A DNA stretch of 42,002 nucleotides from Paenibacillus taihuensis (GCF_003386535.1 NZ_QTTN01000037.1:24630-66631), one strand, 5' to 3'; positions 16,598 through 25,062 are shown, counted from the first letter of the stretch. Translations and numbers: made by a program. Notes: generated by a model from the sequence alone, not told the origin.

Positions 16598-16960
16598 CAA
16601 GGAACAGGAGCAGTAGGAATCAAAATCCGGGGAAAAGCAGAGAGCTGCGGGGTGGTGCGACGCAGTCGAAGGATGATCCGAACTCGCCTGGGAGCGGAAC
16701 GGTGGAACTTGGGCAATGGCTTGGAAGCGTGCGGTAAGCACGAGGAGAGCGTTGCCGGGCGTACGCCAGTTACGGCTAACCCCCGTGATCGGGTGCAGCT
16801 TGATGAAGGTGAGTAAGGCGGGGTGGTTCCCGCTATGACTCGCTGGATGAACAGCTGCTTAAGCGGGTCCGAACCGGATGGTTCGGGCAACGAGAGTGGT
16901 ACCGCGGCAAGCTCACGAGCCTGTCGTCTCTTGATTACAAGAGACGATGGGTTTTTTTTG
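16598..16960 (+). promoter_or_regulatory. T-box riboswitch 2, in tandem (candidate specifier CTC, Leu)
   Basis: A second complete leader starts about 40 bases after the first terminator, with no promoter visible between them. It has a GGAGCAGTAGG motif near 16611, AGAGAGCTGCGGGGTGGTG at about 16640, GAA-CTC (16683-16685)-GCCTGGGAG, and the core AACGAGAGTGGTACCGCGG at 16889-16907. The specifier environment matches T-box 1, so both appear to read tRNA-Leu. Series arrangement would demand two antitermination events before leuA is expressed. Confidence 0.9.
16925..16959 (+). terminator. T-box 2 terminator
   Basis: CGTCTCTTG-ATTA-CAAGAGACG, a perfect 9-bp stem, followed by ATGGG and eight T. Confidence 0.92.
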
Positions 16961-17010
16961 TTGGGCTGCGGCTGCTAATTGTGAGCGGGGTACCTTTTTG
17001 ATACACGCAA

Positions 17011-17247
17011 AGCGCAAGAGTGTATCCCCCAGGGATACACATCAGCGAGAAAACGTCGGAAAGAGCGCAAGAGTATCCCTCAGGGCTACACATCAGCGAG
17101 AAAATGCCGAAAAGAGCTCAAGAGTATCCCTCAGGGCTACACATCAGCGAGAAAATGCCGAAATGAGCGCAAGAGTATCCCTGAGGGCTACACATCAGCG
17201 AGAAAATGCCGAAATGAGCGCAAGAGTATTCCCCAGGGACCTACATC
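17011..17247. repeat. 51-bp tandem repeats, family I (array A)
   Basis: Units start at 17011 (53 bp), 17064, 17115, 17166 and 17217 (truncated). A typical unit reads AGCGCAAGAGTATCCCTCAG, then GGCTACACATCAGCGAGAAAA and a short variable end. CCCT(C/G)AGGG is a small palindrome. The piece TCAGCGAGAAA, also placed after a palindrome, is shared with the array at 5133. The array lies between the second T-box terminator and leuA. Confidence 0.93.
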
Positions 17248-17440
17248 AAGTCCAGCAAACCAGCTGCATCGAGCGAAAGTTGGCCAAACGAGCCAAAGAA
17301 GTCCAGCAAACCAGCTACCTCGAGCGAAAGTTGGCTAAACGAGCCAAAGAAGTCCAGCACACCAGCTACCTCGAGCGAAAGTTGGCCAAACGAGCCAAAG
17401 AAGTCCTGCAAACCAGCTACATCGAGCAACTAACTAAACA
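17248..17440. repeat. 51-bp tandem repeats, family II (array B)
   Basis: Units start at 17248, 17299, 17350 and 17401 (partial). Each reads AAGTCCAGCAAACCAGCTAC, then CTCGAGCGAAAGTTGGC and CAAACGAGCCAAAG. The array directly follows array A at the same 51-bp period. The AGTCC plus AACCAGCTGC pattern resembles the degenerate repeats at 114-180. It ends about 20 bases before the leuA ribosome binding site. A 167-codon frame runs through both arrays but has no credible start. Confidence 0.93.
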
Positions 17441-17472
17441 AACCCCATAAAACATTTAGGAGGCTAACCTTT

Positions 17473-19086
17473 ATGACTATGAATCAATCTCAATCTCAAT
17501 CTCAATCGCAAAATCAATCCCAATCCGCTAACCGCATTATCCGCATCTTCGACACGACGCTGCGTGACGGCGAGCAGTCGCCCGGCGCGACGCTTCGTCC
17601 GGAGCAGAAGATCGTCCTTGCCCGCCAATTGGCGAAGCTGGGCATCGACATTATCGAGCCGGGCTTCCCGGTGTCGAGCCCGGGCGAGCTCGCGGCGGTG
17701 CAGCAAATTTCCCGCGAGCTGCAAGGCGTGGAGATCGTCGGTTTCGCCCGCGCGATCAAAGGCGACATTGACGCCGCGGTTCGCTCTACAATGGACGCAG
17801 CTCGCCGTCGTCTGCATCTGTTCATCTCCTCTTCGGATATCCATCTGGACTTTCAGCTGAAGAAATCCCGCGAGGAGGTACTCGAGATTGCGCGCGCGAT
17901 GGTGGCATACGGCAAGCAGTTCGTCGATGAAATCGAGTTCTCGCCGATGGATGCAAGCCGCACAGGCCGCGATTTTGTCATCGAGATGGTCGAAGCGGTC
18001 ATCGCCGAAGGCGCGACTGTCATTAACCTGCCGGATACGCTTGGCTATGCATTGCCAGAGGAGTACGGCAATCTGTTCCGCACGGTGCGGGCAGGCGCGC
18101 GCGGCGCGGATAAGGTGCAGTTCAGCGCGCATTGCCACAATGACCTAGGCTTGGCGGTTGCGAACAGCTTAGCTGCCATTCAAGCTGGCGCGAACCAAGT
18201 GGAAGTCACGATCAACGGAATCGGCGAACGTGCAGGCAACTGCTCGCTGGAGGAACTGGTTATGGCGATCGAGACGCGCAAATCGGCCATCGGCGCAGAG
18301 ACCGGCATCGTGATGAGCGAAATCTACGAGACATCGCGTATGGTGAGCCGCACGATGAACTTCCCGATCGCGTACAATAAGCCGATCGTTGGGCGGAACG
18401 CTTTTCAGCATGAGTCGGGCATTCACCAGGATGGCTTGCTCAAGAACCGCAACACGTACGAGATTATGGACCCTGAAGCGATGGGCATTCCGCGCAGCAT
18501 GATCGTCCTTGGCAAGCATTCCGGCCGCCATGCGATCAAGCATAGATTGGCTGATTTCGGCATCGAGCTGACTGACGAGCAGCTGCTTGATGTGTATAAC
18601 CGATTCAAAGTGAAAGCCGACGAGATGAAAATCGTACCGGACGACGTGCTTGTCCGCCTGGCTAGCGAAACGACCGAGACGCAGCATGATCCGTACACAT
18701 TGGTCGACCTGCAAGTGCTTGCCGGCACGCAGCGTTCCCGCATTGCATCCGTCACGATCCGCGAGCGCGATTCGCAGGAAGAACGGACGCTGACAGGTAC
18801 GGGCACGGGCCCGCTCGAAGCGGTCATCCACTGTTTGCAGCAGGCGATTCCAGTCTCGGCCGAGTTCGAGGATCTGGAGATTCACTCCTTGTCTACGGGT
18901 GAAGACGCGCATGGCGAAGCAAACGTCAGCATTGTATATAATGGTCGACGGTATACGGGAACGGCTGTGCATAACGATATTATTTTGGCAGCGGCACAGG
19001 CTTACGTGGGGGCATGCAATCAGATGCTGATGAGCATGCAGGACAGCGATGACTCGGCAGACGTAGAAACCGAAAAGTTGGCCTAA
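17473..19086 (+). CDS. leuA: 2-isopropylmalate synthase
   Basis: 537 residues. It condenses acetyl-CoA with 2-ketoisovalerate, the first committed step of leucine synthesis. The catalytic HMGL-like barrel has R31-D32 in DTTLRDGEQSPG and metal ligands H220 and H222 in AHCHND. The linker and the C-terminal leucine-binding regulatory domain (from about 390, with TGTGTGPLEAVIHCLQQA) give feedback control. The N-terminal 20 residues are Gln/Ser repeats encoded by tandem CAATCT hexamers and are not part of the family. AGGAGGC at 17459-17465 supports the ATG; a second ATG two codons on is possible. It stands alone, without ilv or leuBCD, and is regulated by the two T-boxes. Confidence 0.95.
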   Translation: MTMNQSQSQSQSQNQSQSANRIIRIFDTTLRDGEQSPGATLRPEQKIVLARQLAKLGIDIIEPGFPVSSPGELAAVQQISRELQGVEIVGFARAIKGDIDAAVRSTMDAARRRLHLFISSSDIHLDFQLKKSREEVLEIARAMVAYGKQFVDEIEFSPMDASRTGRDFVIEMVEAVIAEGATVINLPDTLGYALPEEYGNLFRTVRAGARGADKVQFSAHCHNDLGLAVANSLAAIQAGANQVEVTINGIGERAGNCSLEELVMAIETRKSAIGAETGIVMSEIYETSRMVSRTMNFPIAYNKPIVGRNAFQHESGIHQDGLLKNRNTYEIMDPEAMGIPRSMIVLGKHSGRHAIKHRLADFGIELTDEQLLDVYNRFKVKADEMKIVPDDVLVRLASETTETQHDPYTLVDLQVLAGTQRSRIASVTIRERDSQEERTLTGTGTGPLEAVIHCLQQAIPVSAEFEDLEIHSLSTGEDAHGEANVSIVYNGRRYTGTAVHNDIILAAAQAYVGACNQMLMSMQDSDDSADVETEKLA

Positions 19087-19101
19087 AAAGGAGCGCTTCG
19101 T

Positions 19102-19557
19102 ATGGACATCCACCCGTGTTTCATATGCAGCAAGCACAGCGGAGAAGTACCGACAATAGGCGGTGTCATCTATGAGAATGAGCATGTGTCGGTATCACAT
19201 GTAGGGATTGGCGGCAGCGAGTGTCAGAATGAATATCTCGGCTACTTAATTATTGAAGCGAAGCGGCATGCACGGGGGCTTGGCGATCTGACGGATGAGG
19301 AGGCGAGCGCCATCTTCATTGCCGCGAACAGAATGAGCCGCGTCCTGCGAGAAGCGCTGCAAGCGGAGCATGTGTACAGCTATGTGCGAGGCGATGGGGT
19401 GCCGCACTTCCACATGCACCTTATCCCGCGGTACGACGGGACGCCAGAGCAATTCTGGCATCCGGTGCAGCTTGCTCAGTGGCCGGATGCGCCGCGGGGG
19501 AACGCGGAGCAAATTGAGCGGATTTGCGAGCAGCTCCGTGCTGCAATCGGCAGTTAG
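19102..19557 (+). CDS. HIT family hydrolase
   Basis: 151-residue histidine-triad protein. The catalytic HFHMHLIPR motif lies at about residues 112-120, and CFIC at 6-9 is a possible metal-binding start. HIT proteins hydrolyse or transfer nucleoside phosphates (Ap4A, AMP-lysine and the like); the exact substrate is unknown here. AAAGGAGCG precedes the ATG by about 7 bases. It begins 15 bases after leuA and probably shares its transcript, which would place it under the leucine T-boxes without an obvious metabolic reason. Confidence 0.88.
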   Translation: MDIHPCFICSKHSGEVPTIGGVIYENEHVSVSHVGIGGSECQNEYLGYLIIEAKRHARGLGDLTDEEASAIFIAANRMSRVLREALQAEHVYSYVRGDGVPHFHMHLIPRYDGTPEQFWHPVQLAQWPDAPRGNAEQIERICEQLRAAIGS

Positions 19558-19576
19558 TTAATAAGGGGAGAGACCC

Positions 19577-19620
19577 AGAGGCTCAGAGGTATAGAAACCA
19601 TCTGAGTCTCTATCCATTTT
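19577..19620 (+). terminator. Hairpin after the HIT gene
   Basis: AGAGGCTCAGA at 19577-19587 pairs with TCTGAGTCTCT at 19601-19611 (one G-U). The tail ATCCATTTT is only weakly T-rich, so termination may be partial. Confidence 0.5.
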
Positions 19621-19643
19621 ACTGAGAGGAGGCGGAGTTTGAG

Positions 19644-20447
19644 ATGGGCGATCTCCAAGCTGGATATGGTCTAGACAGCAATGGATATATAGTGAGTGAC
19701 GTTGGTTTAGACAAGATTGATAACGTCTACTTGCCTGTCATTCAAGAGTCTGTCGCAAGCTTGGCAACGGTGTTTCCGCAACAATTGCACGGTGTCTACG
19801 TGTATGGCAGCGTTGCAAGAGGGGAAGCCGTAGCGGTGAAGTCGGACTTGGATCTTCTCGTTATTTTTAATAACACGTTAACTTCTCAAGAGGCGGAGGC
19901 GTTACAGTCGCTCTCCGAAAATCTGTCTCATAGATATCGCGATTTGGTTCGGGACGTCGGTATAGCTTTCATCGATCTCGACTATGTGGTTGATTCGCAA
20001 AATTATGATGAGCAGGCTTTTCTTAAGGAACTCTGTGTTTGCGTACACGGAGAGGATCTCAGACCGCGCTTTGGTCCTTACAAGCTTACATCAGAGATCG
20101 CGATTCGTTTCAATGGGGATATGGGCGCTGCGCTTCCTCGGACGACAAGCCGCCTAAGAGAAGCCTCCTCCGATAACGATTTTAAAACAATTGCAGAGCG
20201 ATTTGCTCGCAAACTCATTCGAACCAACTATTCAATGGTGATGCTCCGATCACAGATTTGGACGACAAGGCTCCATGAGCAGGCTGATGTTTTTCTTCAT
20301 CACTTCCCGCAGAAAGAAGCCGTAATTCGCACACTTCAGCAGTGGTTAAATGATTTCCCCAGCGACCGAGCGCCTATTTTAGACCTTTTCCAGAGCGAAG
20401 GTGAATGGATTATCGCCAACTTCGAGCGAGAAGCTCGTGTCCCTTAA
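19644..20447 (+). CDS. Nucleotidyltransferase-domain protein
   Basis: 267 residues. Residues 50-75 carry the minimal nucleotidyltransferase motif VYGSVARGEA...SDLDLLV: G55-S56, then D68 and D70 as metal ligands. A third acid is probable in the AFIDLDYVV strand. The C-terminal half is helical with no recognised domain; the overall plan resembles aminoglycoside adenylyltransferase-like or antitoxin-type (MNT) proteins. The function is unknown. GAGAGGAGGCGG upstream is a strong ribosome binding site. It lies between a weak and a good terminator, so it is probably a single-gene unit. Confidence 0.8.
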   Translation: MGDLQAGYGLDSNGYIVSDVGLDKIDNVYLPVIQESVASLATVFPQQLHGVYVYGSVARGEAVAVKSDLDLLVIFNNTLTSQEAEALQSLSENLSHRYRDLVRDVGIAFIDLDYVVDSQNYDEQAFLKELCVCVHGEDLRPRFGPYKLTSEIAIRFNGDMGAALPRTTSRLREASSDNDFKTIAERFARKLIRTNYSMVMLRSQIWTTRLHEQADVFLHHFPQKEAVIRTLQQWLNDFPSDRAPILDLFQSEGEWIIANFEREARVP

Positions 20448-20472
20448 GGCTGCCGACATAGGCAGCTTTCTT
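20446..20472 (+). terminator. Terminator after nucleotidyltransferase gene
   Basis: GCTGCC-GACATA-GGCAGC followed by TTTCTT, directly after the stop codon. Confidence 0.7.
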
Positions 20473-20506
20473 GTGTGATTACCGCGTTTTCCACGGCTTC
20501 GCATGG

Positions 20507-20777
20507 TTATCCACAGTTTTACCCACAGTAATACCTTCCATTGTGTACAAGCCTGTGAAAGCCGCATGAAACGGGCGTTTACAATGTGAACAAATGTCGG
20601 ATAAGTTTTTCACAGCCCGATTGTGGATAATGTGGATAAAGTGGATAATAACTCATTCCAAATTCACACGAGATGAGAAAAATTAAAGAAACCTTAAATT
20701 TTCTCATGTTTAATGATGTTAATAGTGCCAGAATTGCCGCACAATTCATCCAGTGCTGTGGATATTTCTGTGGAAAA
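20507..20777. promoter_or_regulatory. DnaA-box cluster
   Basis: Exact TTATCCACA at 20507-20515, and exact inverse copies at 20622-20630 and 20631-20639. One-mismatch copies lie at 20519-20527 (TTACCCACA), 20640-20648 (AGTGGATAA), 20757-20765 (TGTGGATAT) and 20769-20777 (TGTGGAAAA). Three boxes at 20622-20648 abut without gaps. There is no dnaA, dnaN or large AT-rich unwinding region, so it is not an origin. A DnaA-titrating or regulatory cluster is more likely. The 20448-20855 spacer holds nothing else but a terminator and an AT-rich inverted repeat. Confidence 0.8.
20674..20706. repeat. AT-rich inverted repeat inside the DnaA-box region
   Basis: TGAGAAAAATTAA and TTAAATTTTCTCA form 13-base arms with one mismatch around a 7-base centre. 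It could be an operator for the yhgE-like gene or a structural element of the DnaA-box region. Confidence 0.6.
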
Positions 20778-20855
20778 GGGGGATAGATTGAAAAAAGCAT
20801 GCGTGGGCTGCTTCATGCAAATGCTACCTAGATAGAGACTAGGGAGGAATTTGCA

Positions 20856-23111
20856 ATGCAGGAAGTGACGGGTACGTCGAATGCGGCCAGTACAATTAGC
20901 GGCTGGAAGCTGGCTATGATGGATATCAAGTCGATGTGGCGGTCGCGAGCTGTGCGTAAGTCGCTGCTCGGACTCATGATTCTTCCGCTTATGTACAGCT
21001 TTATTTACTTGTGGGCTTTTTGGGATCCGACCTCAAGGCTGAATGAGCTCCAGTTAGCCATTGTTAATGAAGATACAGGTGCCAAACGAAGCGGAGAGCA
21101 GCATAATCTAGGCAGCGAGCTTGCCGCCAAGTTAGTTGCGGATACGGATACGCACTGGATTCAGGTGAACAGGGACCAAGCGAGGCGGGGCATCAAGAAT
21201 GAGGAGTATGCGATGGCGCTCTATTTGCCGCCGGAGTTCTCGACGCAGGCTTATAGTGTCAGCGGCGACCAACCGCAGCCGACACATCTGAGCATGGAGC
21301 TGAGCGAAGGGACGAACATGCTGCAGGCGAAGATTGTGCGAGCGGTGGCGGCCAATGTGAATAACAAGCTGCGCAAAGAATTGCAGGGAAATTATTTGAG
21401 CGTTATTTTCGACCAAGTGCTGAATGGTTCAAAAGGATTGAAGGACGCTGCGGACGGTGCCGCCAAGTTGTCCGACGCATCGGCGCAAGCATACAAAGGC
21501 GCGGGTGATCTGGCGAACGGTTTAAACCAAAGCAGCGGCGGCATGACGAAGCTGTCCACAGGCCTGCGGTCCATCACAACCGGCGCGAATGAGCTGGAGA
21601 ATGGGCTCGTGAAGCTCAATGCCTGGGCTGAGCTGGCAACAGCAGGTATCGATGAGTGGAACGGCGGTATTCGCGCGACATCAACATCGGCAGCAGCGGG
21701 ACTTCCAGCTGATCCAGCCAAGCAGCTTACCGCCTCGCAGTCCGCCTTGATTGGTTCTCTGGATGACGTGAGCCGCGACATGACATTGCTGCGAGGAGAA
21801 CTTAATCACGTTAAGAGCATGGCTTCGGATTTAACCGCGTTAAATTCGCTCGTTCGTCCTGTGCAGAAGCAAGTCTCCGATATGAGCAGCGGGGCACAGA
21901 ATGGACAAAAACTGCTTCAAGGCCTAGGGCAGCAAAATGGAGATTTAGCAAGCAACGCAAGCTACAAGCAGCTGTCTGACCAGCTTGGCAGCATTCAGTC
22001 GACAGGAGCGGATGCGGCGGGATCGCTGCAGGCGGTGACACAGTCAATCGACACGTTGAAGTCGTCGCTGGATCAGTCGATTGGACAAGTCGCGAACCGA
22101 ACCGCTGCATTGACGCCGAGGCTGGAACAGCTGGCTGGGCAGATGGAGCAGTTCCGTACAGCAGCTGATGACGTATCGGCGCTGCTCGGCAAGCAGCAAT
22201 CGGCTGCAGCAACGATTGGCGGACGGGTCAAAGATGTCGCGAACGGCGTGGGCCAATTGCAGCAAGGCAGCGGCAAGCTGATGAACGGGCTGCTGCAGCT
22301 CGGAAGCGGTGTGGAGGCGCTTCGCATCGGCAATGCGAAGCTTGGCGACGGCGCTGCCGCGCTTCAGGACGGACTTGCCCAGATTAATAAAGGGCAAGGA
22401 GAGCTTGCGGATAAATTAGCGGATGCAGCGGGCATGGCTTCGTCGGATGGGCAAGCTGCCAATCGACAAGCGGTGATTGCAGATCCTGTCGTGTTGGAGG
22501 AAACGAACATTCATCCGGTGCCAAGCAACGGCGTCGGGTTCGCGCCTTATTTTATCGCGCTGTCACTGTGGGTGGGCTCGCTTGTGCTGTTCTTTGTCAT
22601 CGATATTTGGCGTGTGCTGGCTCTGCCGCACGGACCGCTCTCGTACATCGGCAGCAAATACGTCGCACTTGCTTCGGTCAGCGTCTGTCAGGCGCTGCTG
22701 TCGGTTTTTATTTTGCATACGGGACTGGGAATTCCGACTGTACTGCCGCCGCTTGCGATGTACATTTACGCAGTGCTGGTCGGACTTGTGTTTACGGCAA
22801 TTCTGTTCATGCTCATTGCGGTGCTCGGGAGTGATACAGGAAGGTTCATTGCAGTGCTCATTCTGATGCTGCAGCTTACTTCGAGCTCCGGATCGTATCC
22901 GGTTGCGCTGGAGCCGGGGCTGTTCCGGTTCATTCATCCTTTGCTGCCGATGACTTACGCGGTGGAAGGGCTGAGACATCTCATCTCACTTGGGGAATGG
23001 ACAGCAATAATCCGGACCGCATGGCTGCTGTCCGGATTCGGAGTTTGTTCGCTATTGCTGTTATATGTGATCAAACGTCGTTCGATTATGAAGGTCGTGA
23101 AGCTGGCCTAG
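20856..23111 (+). CDS. YhgE/Pip family membrane protein
   Basis: 751 residues with the YhgE/Pip layout: one transmembrane helix at about 38-55, then a conserved AIVNEDTGAKRSGEQHNLGSELA stretch in parts, a long extracellular region of about 500 residues rich in Ala, Gly, Ser, Leu and Gln heptad-like repeats (ANGLNQSSGGMTKLSTGLRS-type), and a C-terminal block of five or six membrane helices from about 560. Relatives include phage infection protein and ESX/type VII-linked EsaA-like and ABC-2-type export proteins; the function here is unknown. GGGAGG about 9 bases before the ATG is the ribosome binding site. It ends 10 bases from the opposing ABC-F stop codon with no terminator between. Confidence 0.88.
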   Translation: MQEVTGTSNAASTISGWKLAMMDIKSMWRSRAVRKSLLGLMILPLMYSFIYLWAFWDPTSRLNELQLAIVNEDTGAKRSGEQHNLGSELAAKLVADTDTHWIQVNRDQARRGIKNEEYAMALYLPPEFSTQAYSVSGDQPQPTHLSMELSEGTNMLQAKIVRAVAANVNNKLRKELQGNYLSVIFDQVLNGSKGLKDAADGAAKLSDASAQAYKGAGDLANGLNQSSGGMTKLSTGLRSITTGANELENGLVKLNAWAELATAGIDEWNGGIRATSTSAAAGLPADPAKQLTASQSALIGSLDDVSRDMTLLRGELNHVKSMASDLTALNSLVRPVQKQVSDMSSGAQNGQKLLQGLGQQNGDLASNASYKQLSDQLGSIQSTGADAAGSLQAVTQSIDTLKSSLDQSIGQVANRTAALTPRLEQLAGQMEQFRTAADDVSALLGKQQSAAATIGGRVKDVANGVGQLQQGSGKLMNGLLQLGSGVEALRIGNAKLGDGAAALQDGLAQINKGQGELADKLADAAGMASSDGQAANRQAVIADPVVLEETNIHPVPSNGVGFAPYFIALSLWVGSLVLFFVIDIWRVLALPHGPLSYIGSKYVALASVSVCQALLSVFILHTGLGIPTVLPPLAMYIYAVLVGLVFTAILFMLIAVLGSDTGRFIAVLILMLQLTSSSGSYPVALEPGLFRFIHPLLPMTYAVEGLRHLISLGEWTAIIRTAWLLSGFGVCSLLLLYVIKRRSIMKVVKLA

Positions 23112-23121
23112 CGGCATAGCG

Positions 23122-25062
23122 TTAGGCGAGAAGCTGCTCCCAAGCCTCATAAACTTCTTGAAGCTGCGTCTTAAGCGACTCCAAGTCGGACTGGATCTTT
23201 TGAACCTGCAAATAGTCGTTGTACACTTCTGGATCGGCGAGCTGTTCCTCAAGTACGGAAATTTCGCCTTCCAGACGGGCAATTTCGTTCTCCAGCTGCT
23301 CTTGCTTACGCTGATTTTTCCGTTCGTCACGCTTCGCCTGTTTGTCGGCTTCGTACGAAGAAACGGGGGCTGCTTCCTGTACGGCAGCAGCTTTATTCGG
23401 TTTTCCTTGCTGAGCTGACAACGTTTCCAGCTGGAGCTCCTCGGTTTCACGCTTTTTCTGGATCATTTCGTCATAATTTCCCAGGAAATGCTGTGTGCCT
23501 TCCGGTCCGAGTTCGACAATGCGCTCCGCCATCTTATTAAGGAAATAACGGTCATGGGAGATGAAAAGCAGCGTTCCGTCATAGTCGATAAGCGCGGCTT
23601 CCAGCACCTCTTTGCTGTACAAATCGAGATGGTTGGTAGGCTCGTCGAGAATGAGCATATTCGCGTGAGCGAGCATGAGCTTCGCCAAGGAGACACGTGC
23701 CCGTTCGCCGCCGCTAAGCGTGCTGATCTTCTTCTTCACGTCATCGCCGCTGAACAAGAAATTGCCGAGGACGGTGCGAATTCGCGCTTCTTCGATGCCT
23801 GGATACGTGCTCCATAGCTCTTCCAGCACCGTATTCGCTTTGTTCAGCCCGGTGTGCTCCTGGTCATAGTAGCCGATCTTCACGTTCGTCCCCCAGCGGA
23901 TGGTACCTTGCTCATGCGGCTGCTGATCGACAAGCGCTTTGAGCAGCGTCGATTTGCCGATACCGTTCGGACCGATCAACGCAACATTCTCGCCGCGCTC
24001 CAATCGGAACGAGACATGCTGGAAGAGCGGCTTCTCCTTCTCAGGGAAACGGATGGAAACATCGTTCACGTCCAGCACATCGTTGCCGCTTTGTCGATCG
24101 ATCTCGAACGAGAAGCTCGCTTTCTTCAGGTCGCCGAGCGGCTTGTCGATCCGATCCATCTTCTCGAGCGCCTTTCGACGGCTTTGCGCGCGTTTTGTTG
24201 TCGACGCACGGACGATGTTGCGCTGGATAAAGTCCTCAAGCTTCGCGATCTCATCCTGCTGCTTGTCGAACTGCTTCATTTGCGCTTCGTACTCTGCCGC
24301 TTTAATTTCGATAAAACGGGAATAATTGCCCGTATAACGTCTTGCCGCGTGGCGTTCGATCTCGACAATCGTCTGGACGACTGCGTCAAGGAAGTAGCGG
24401 TCGTGAGAAACGACAAGAATGCCGCCGTCGTAACCGCGCAGATAATCTTCGAGCCAAGTGAGCGTCTCGATGTCGAGATAGTTCGTCGGCTCATCGAGCA
24501 TGAGCAGGTCCGGCGCTTGCAGCAGAATGCGGGCTAGCGCCAGACGTGTCTTCTGTCCGCCGCTCAGCGTGGAAATGACCGTATCCGGCGGGAACTGGCC
24601 GAAGCCCATCCCGTGCAGGATCATCCGGATTCGCGTCTCCACCTCGAAGCCGCCTTGCTCCCGATACCAGTCGGACAGTTTCGAATATCGGTCAAGCACC
24701 GCTTGATACTGCTTCTCGTCATCGTGGAGCTTCGGATCAGCGATCTGCTGCTCCAGCGAGCGCAGCTCCTTCTCCGCTCCGATCAGATGAGCGAAGACGG
24801 CGCGCATCTCTTCGTCGATCGTTTTATCCGACTGCAGGCCGCTCGATTGCGCCAAATAACCGATCGACGTTTCTTTCGATTTATAGATGGTACCGGAGTC
24901 AGCAGACATCTCGCCCGCGATGATCCTCAGCAATGTCGATTTGCCTGCGCCGTTCACGCCGACAAGCCCAACACGCTCGCGCGGCTGCACTTGAAAGGTG
25001 ATGGACGAGATGACCTTGCTTACCCCGTAGCTTTTGGAAACATCAGAAACTTGAAGAAGCAT
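23122..25062 (-). CDS. ydiF: ABC-F family ATPase
   Basis: 646 residues with two soluble ABC domains and no membrane part. Domain 1: GVNGAGKS at 35-42, LSGGQKTRLALARILL, LDEPTNYLD. Domain 2: GPNGIGKS, LSGGERARVSLAKLML, LDEPTNHLD. A charged linker between them and a C-terminal coiled coil (about 560-646) complete the Uup/YdiF plan. These proteins bind the ribosomal E site and relieve stalled translation; antibiotic resistance is possible but not implied. GGAGG is about 10 bases before the ATG. In B. subtilis ydiF follows tsaD directly; here about 7 kb lies between, and the gene points the other way. Confidence 0.95.
   Translation of the reverse strand: MLLQVSDVSKSYGVSKVISSITFQVQPRERVGLVGVNGAGKSTLLRIIAGEMSADSGTIYKSKETSIGYLAQSSGLQSDKTIDEEMRAVFAHLIGAEKELRSLEQQIADPKLHDDEKQYQAVLDRYSKLSDWYREQGGFEVETRIRMILHGMGFGQFPPDTVISTLSGGQKTRLALARILLQAPDLLMLDEPTNYLDIETLTWLEDYLRGYDGGILVVSHDRYFLDAVVQTIVEIERHAARRYTGNYSRFIEIKAAEYEAQMKQFDKQQDEIAKLEDFIQRNIVRASTTKRAQSRRKALEKMDRIDKPLGDLKKASFSFEIDRQSGNDVLDVNDVSIRFPEKEKPLFQHVSFRLERGENVALIGPNGIGKSTLLKALVDQQPHEQGTIRWGTNVKIGYYDQEHTGLNKANTVLEELWSTYPGIEEARIRTVLGNFLFSGDDVKKKISTLSGGERARVSLAKLMLAHANMLILDEPTNHLDLYSKEVLEAALIDYDGTLLFISHDRYFLNKMAERIVELGPEGTQHFLGNYDEMIQKKRETEELQLETLSAQQGKPNKAAAVQEAAPVSSYEADKQAKRDERKNQRKQEQLENEIARLEGEISVLEEQLADPEVYNDYLQVQKIQSDLESLKTQLQEVYEAWEQLLA

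Noticed and set aside
16947..17450. 167-codon frame across both repeat arrays as a protein gene
   Set aside because: The ATG sits in the T-box terminator without a ribosome binding site, and the frame is open because the units are 51 bp. Kept as a finding, not as a gene.
20507..20777. Replication origin
   Set aside because: No dnaA, dnaN, rpmH or gyr genes are nearby and no long AT-rich unwinding element is visible.
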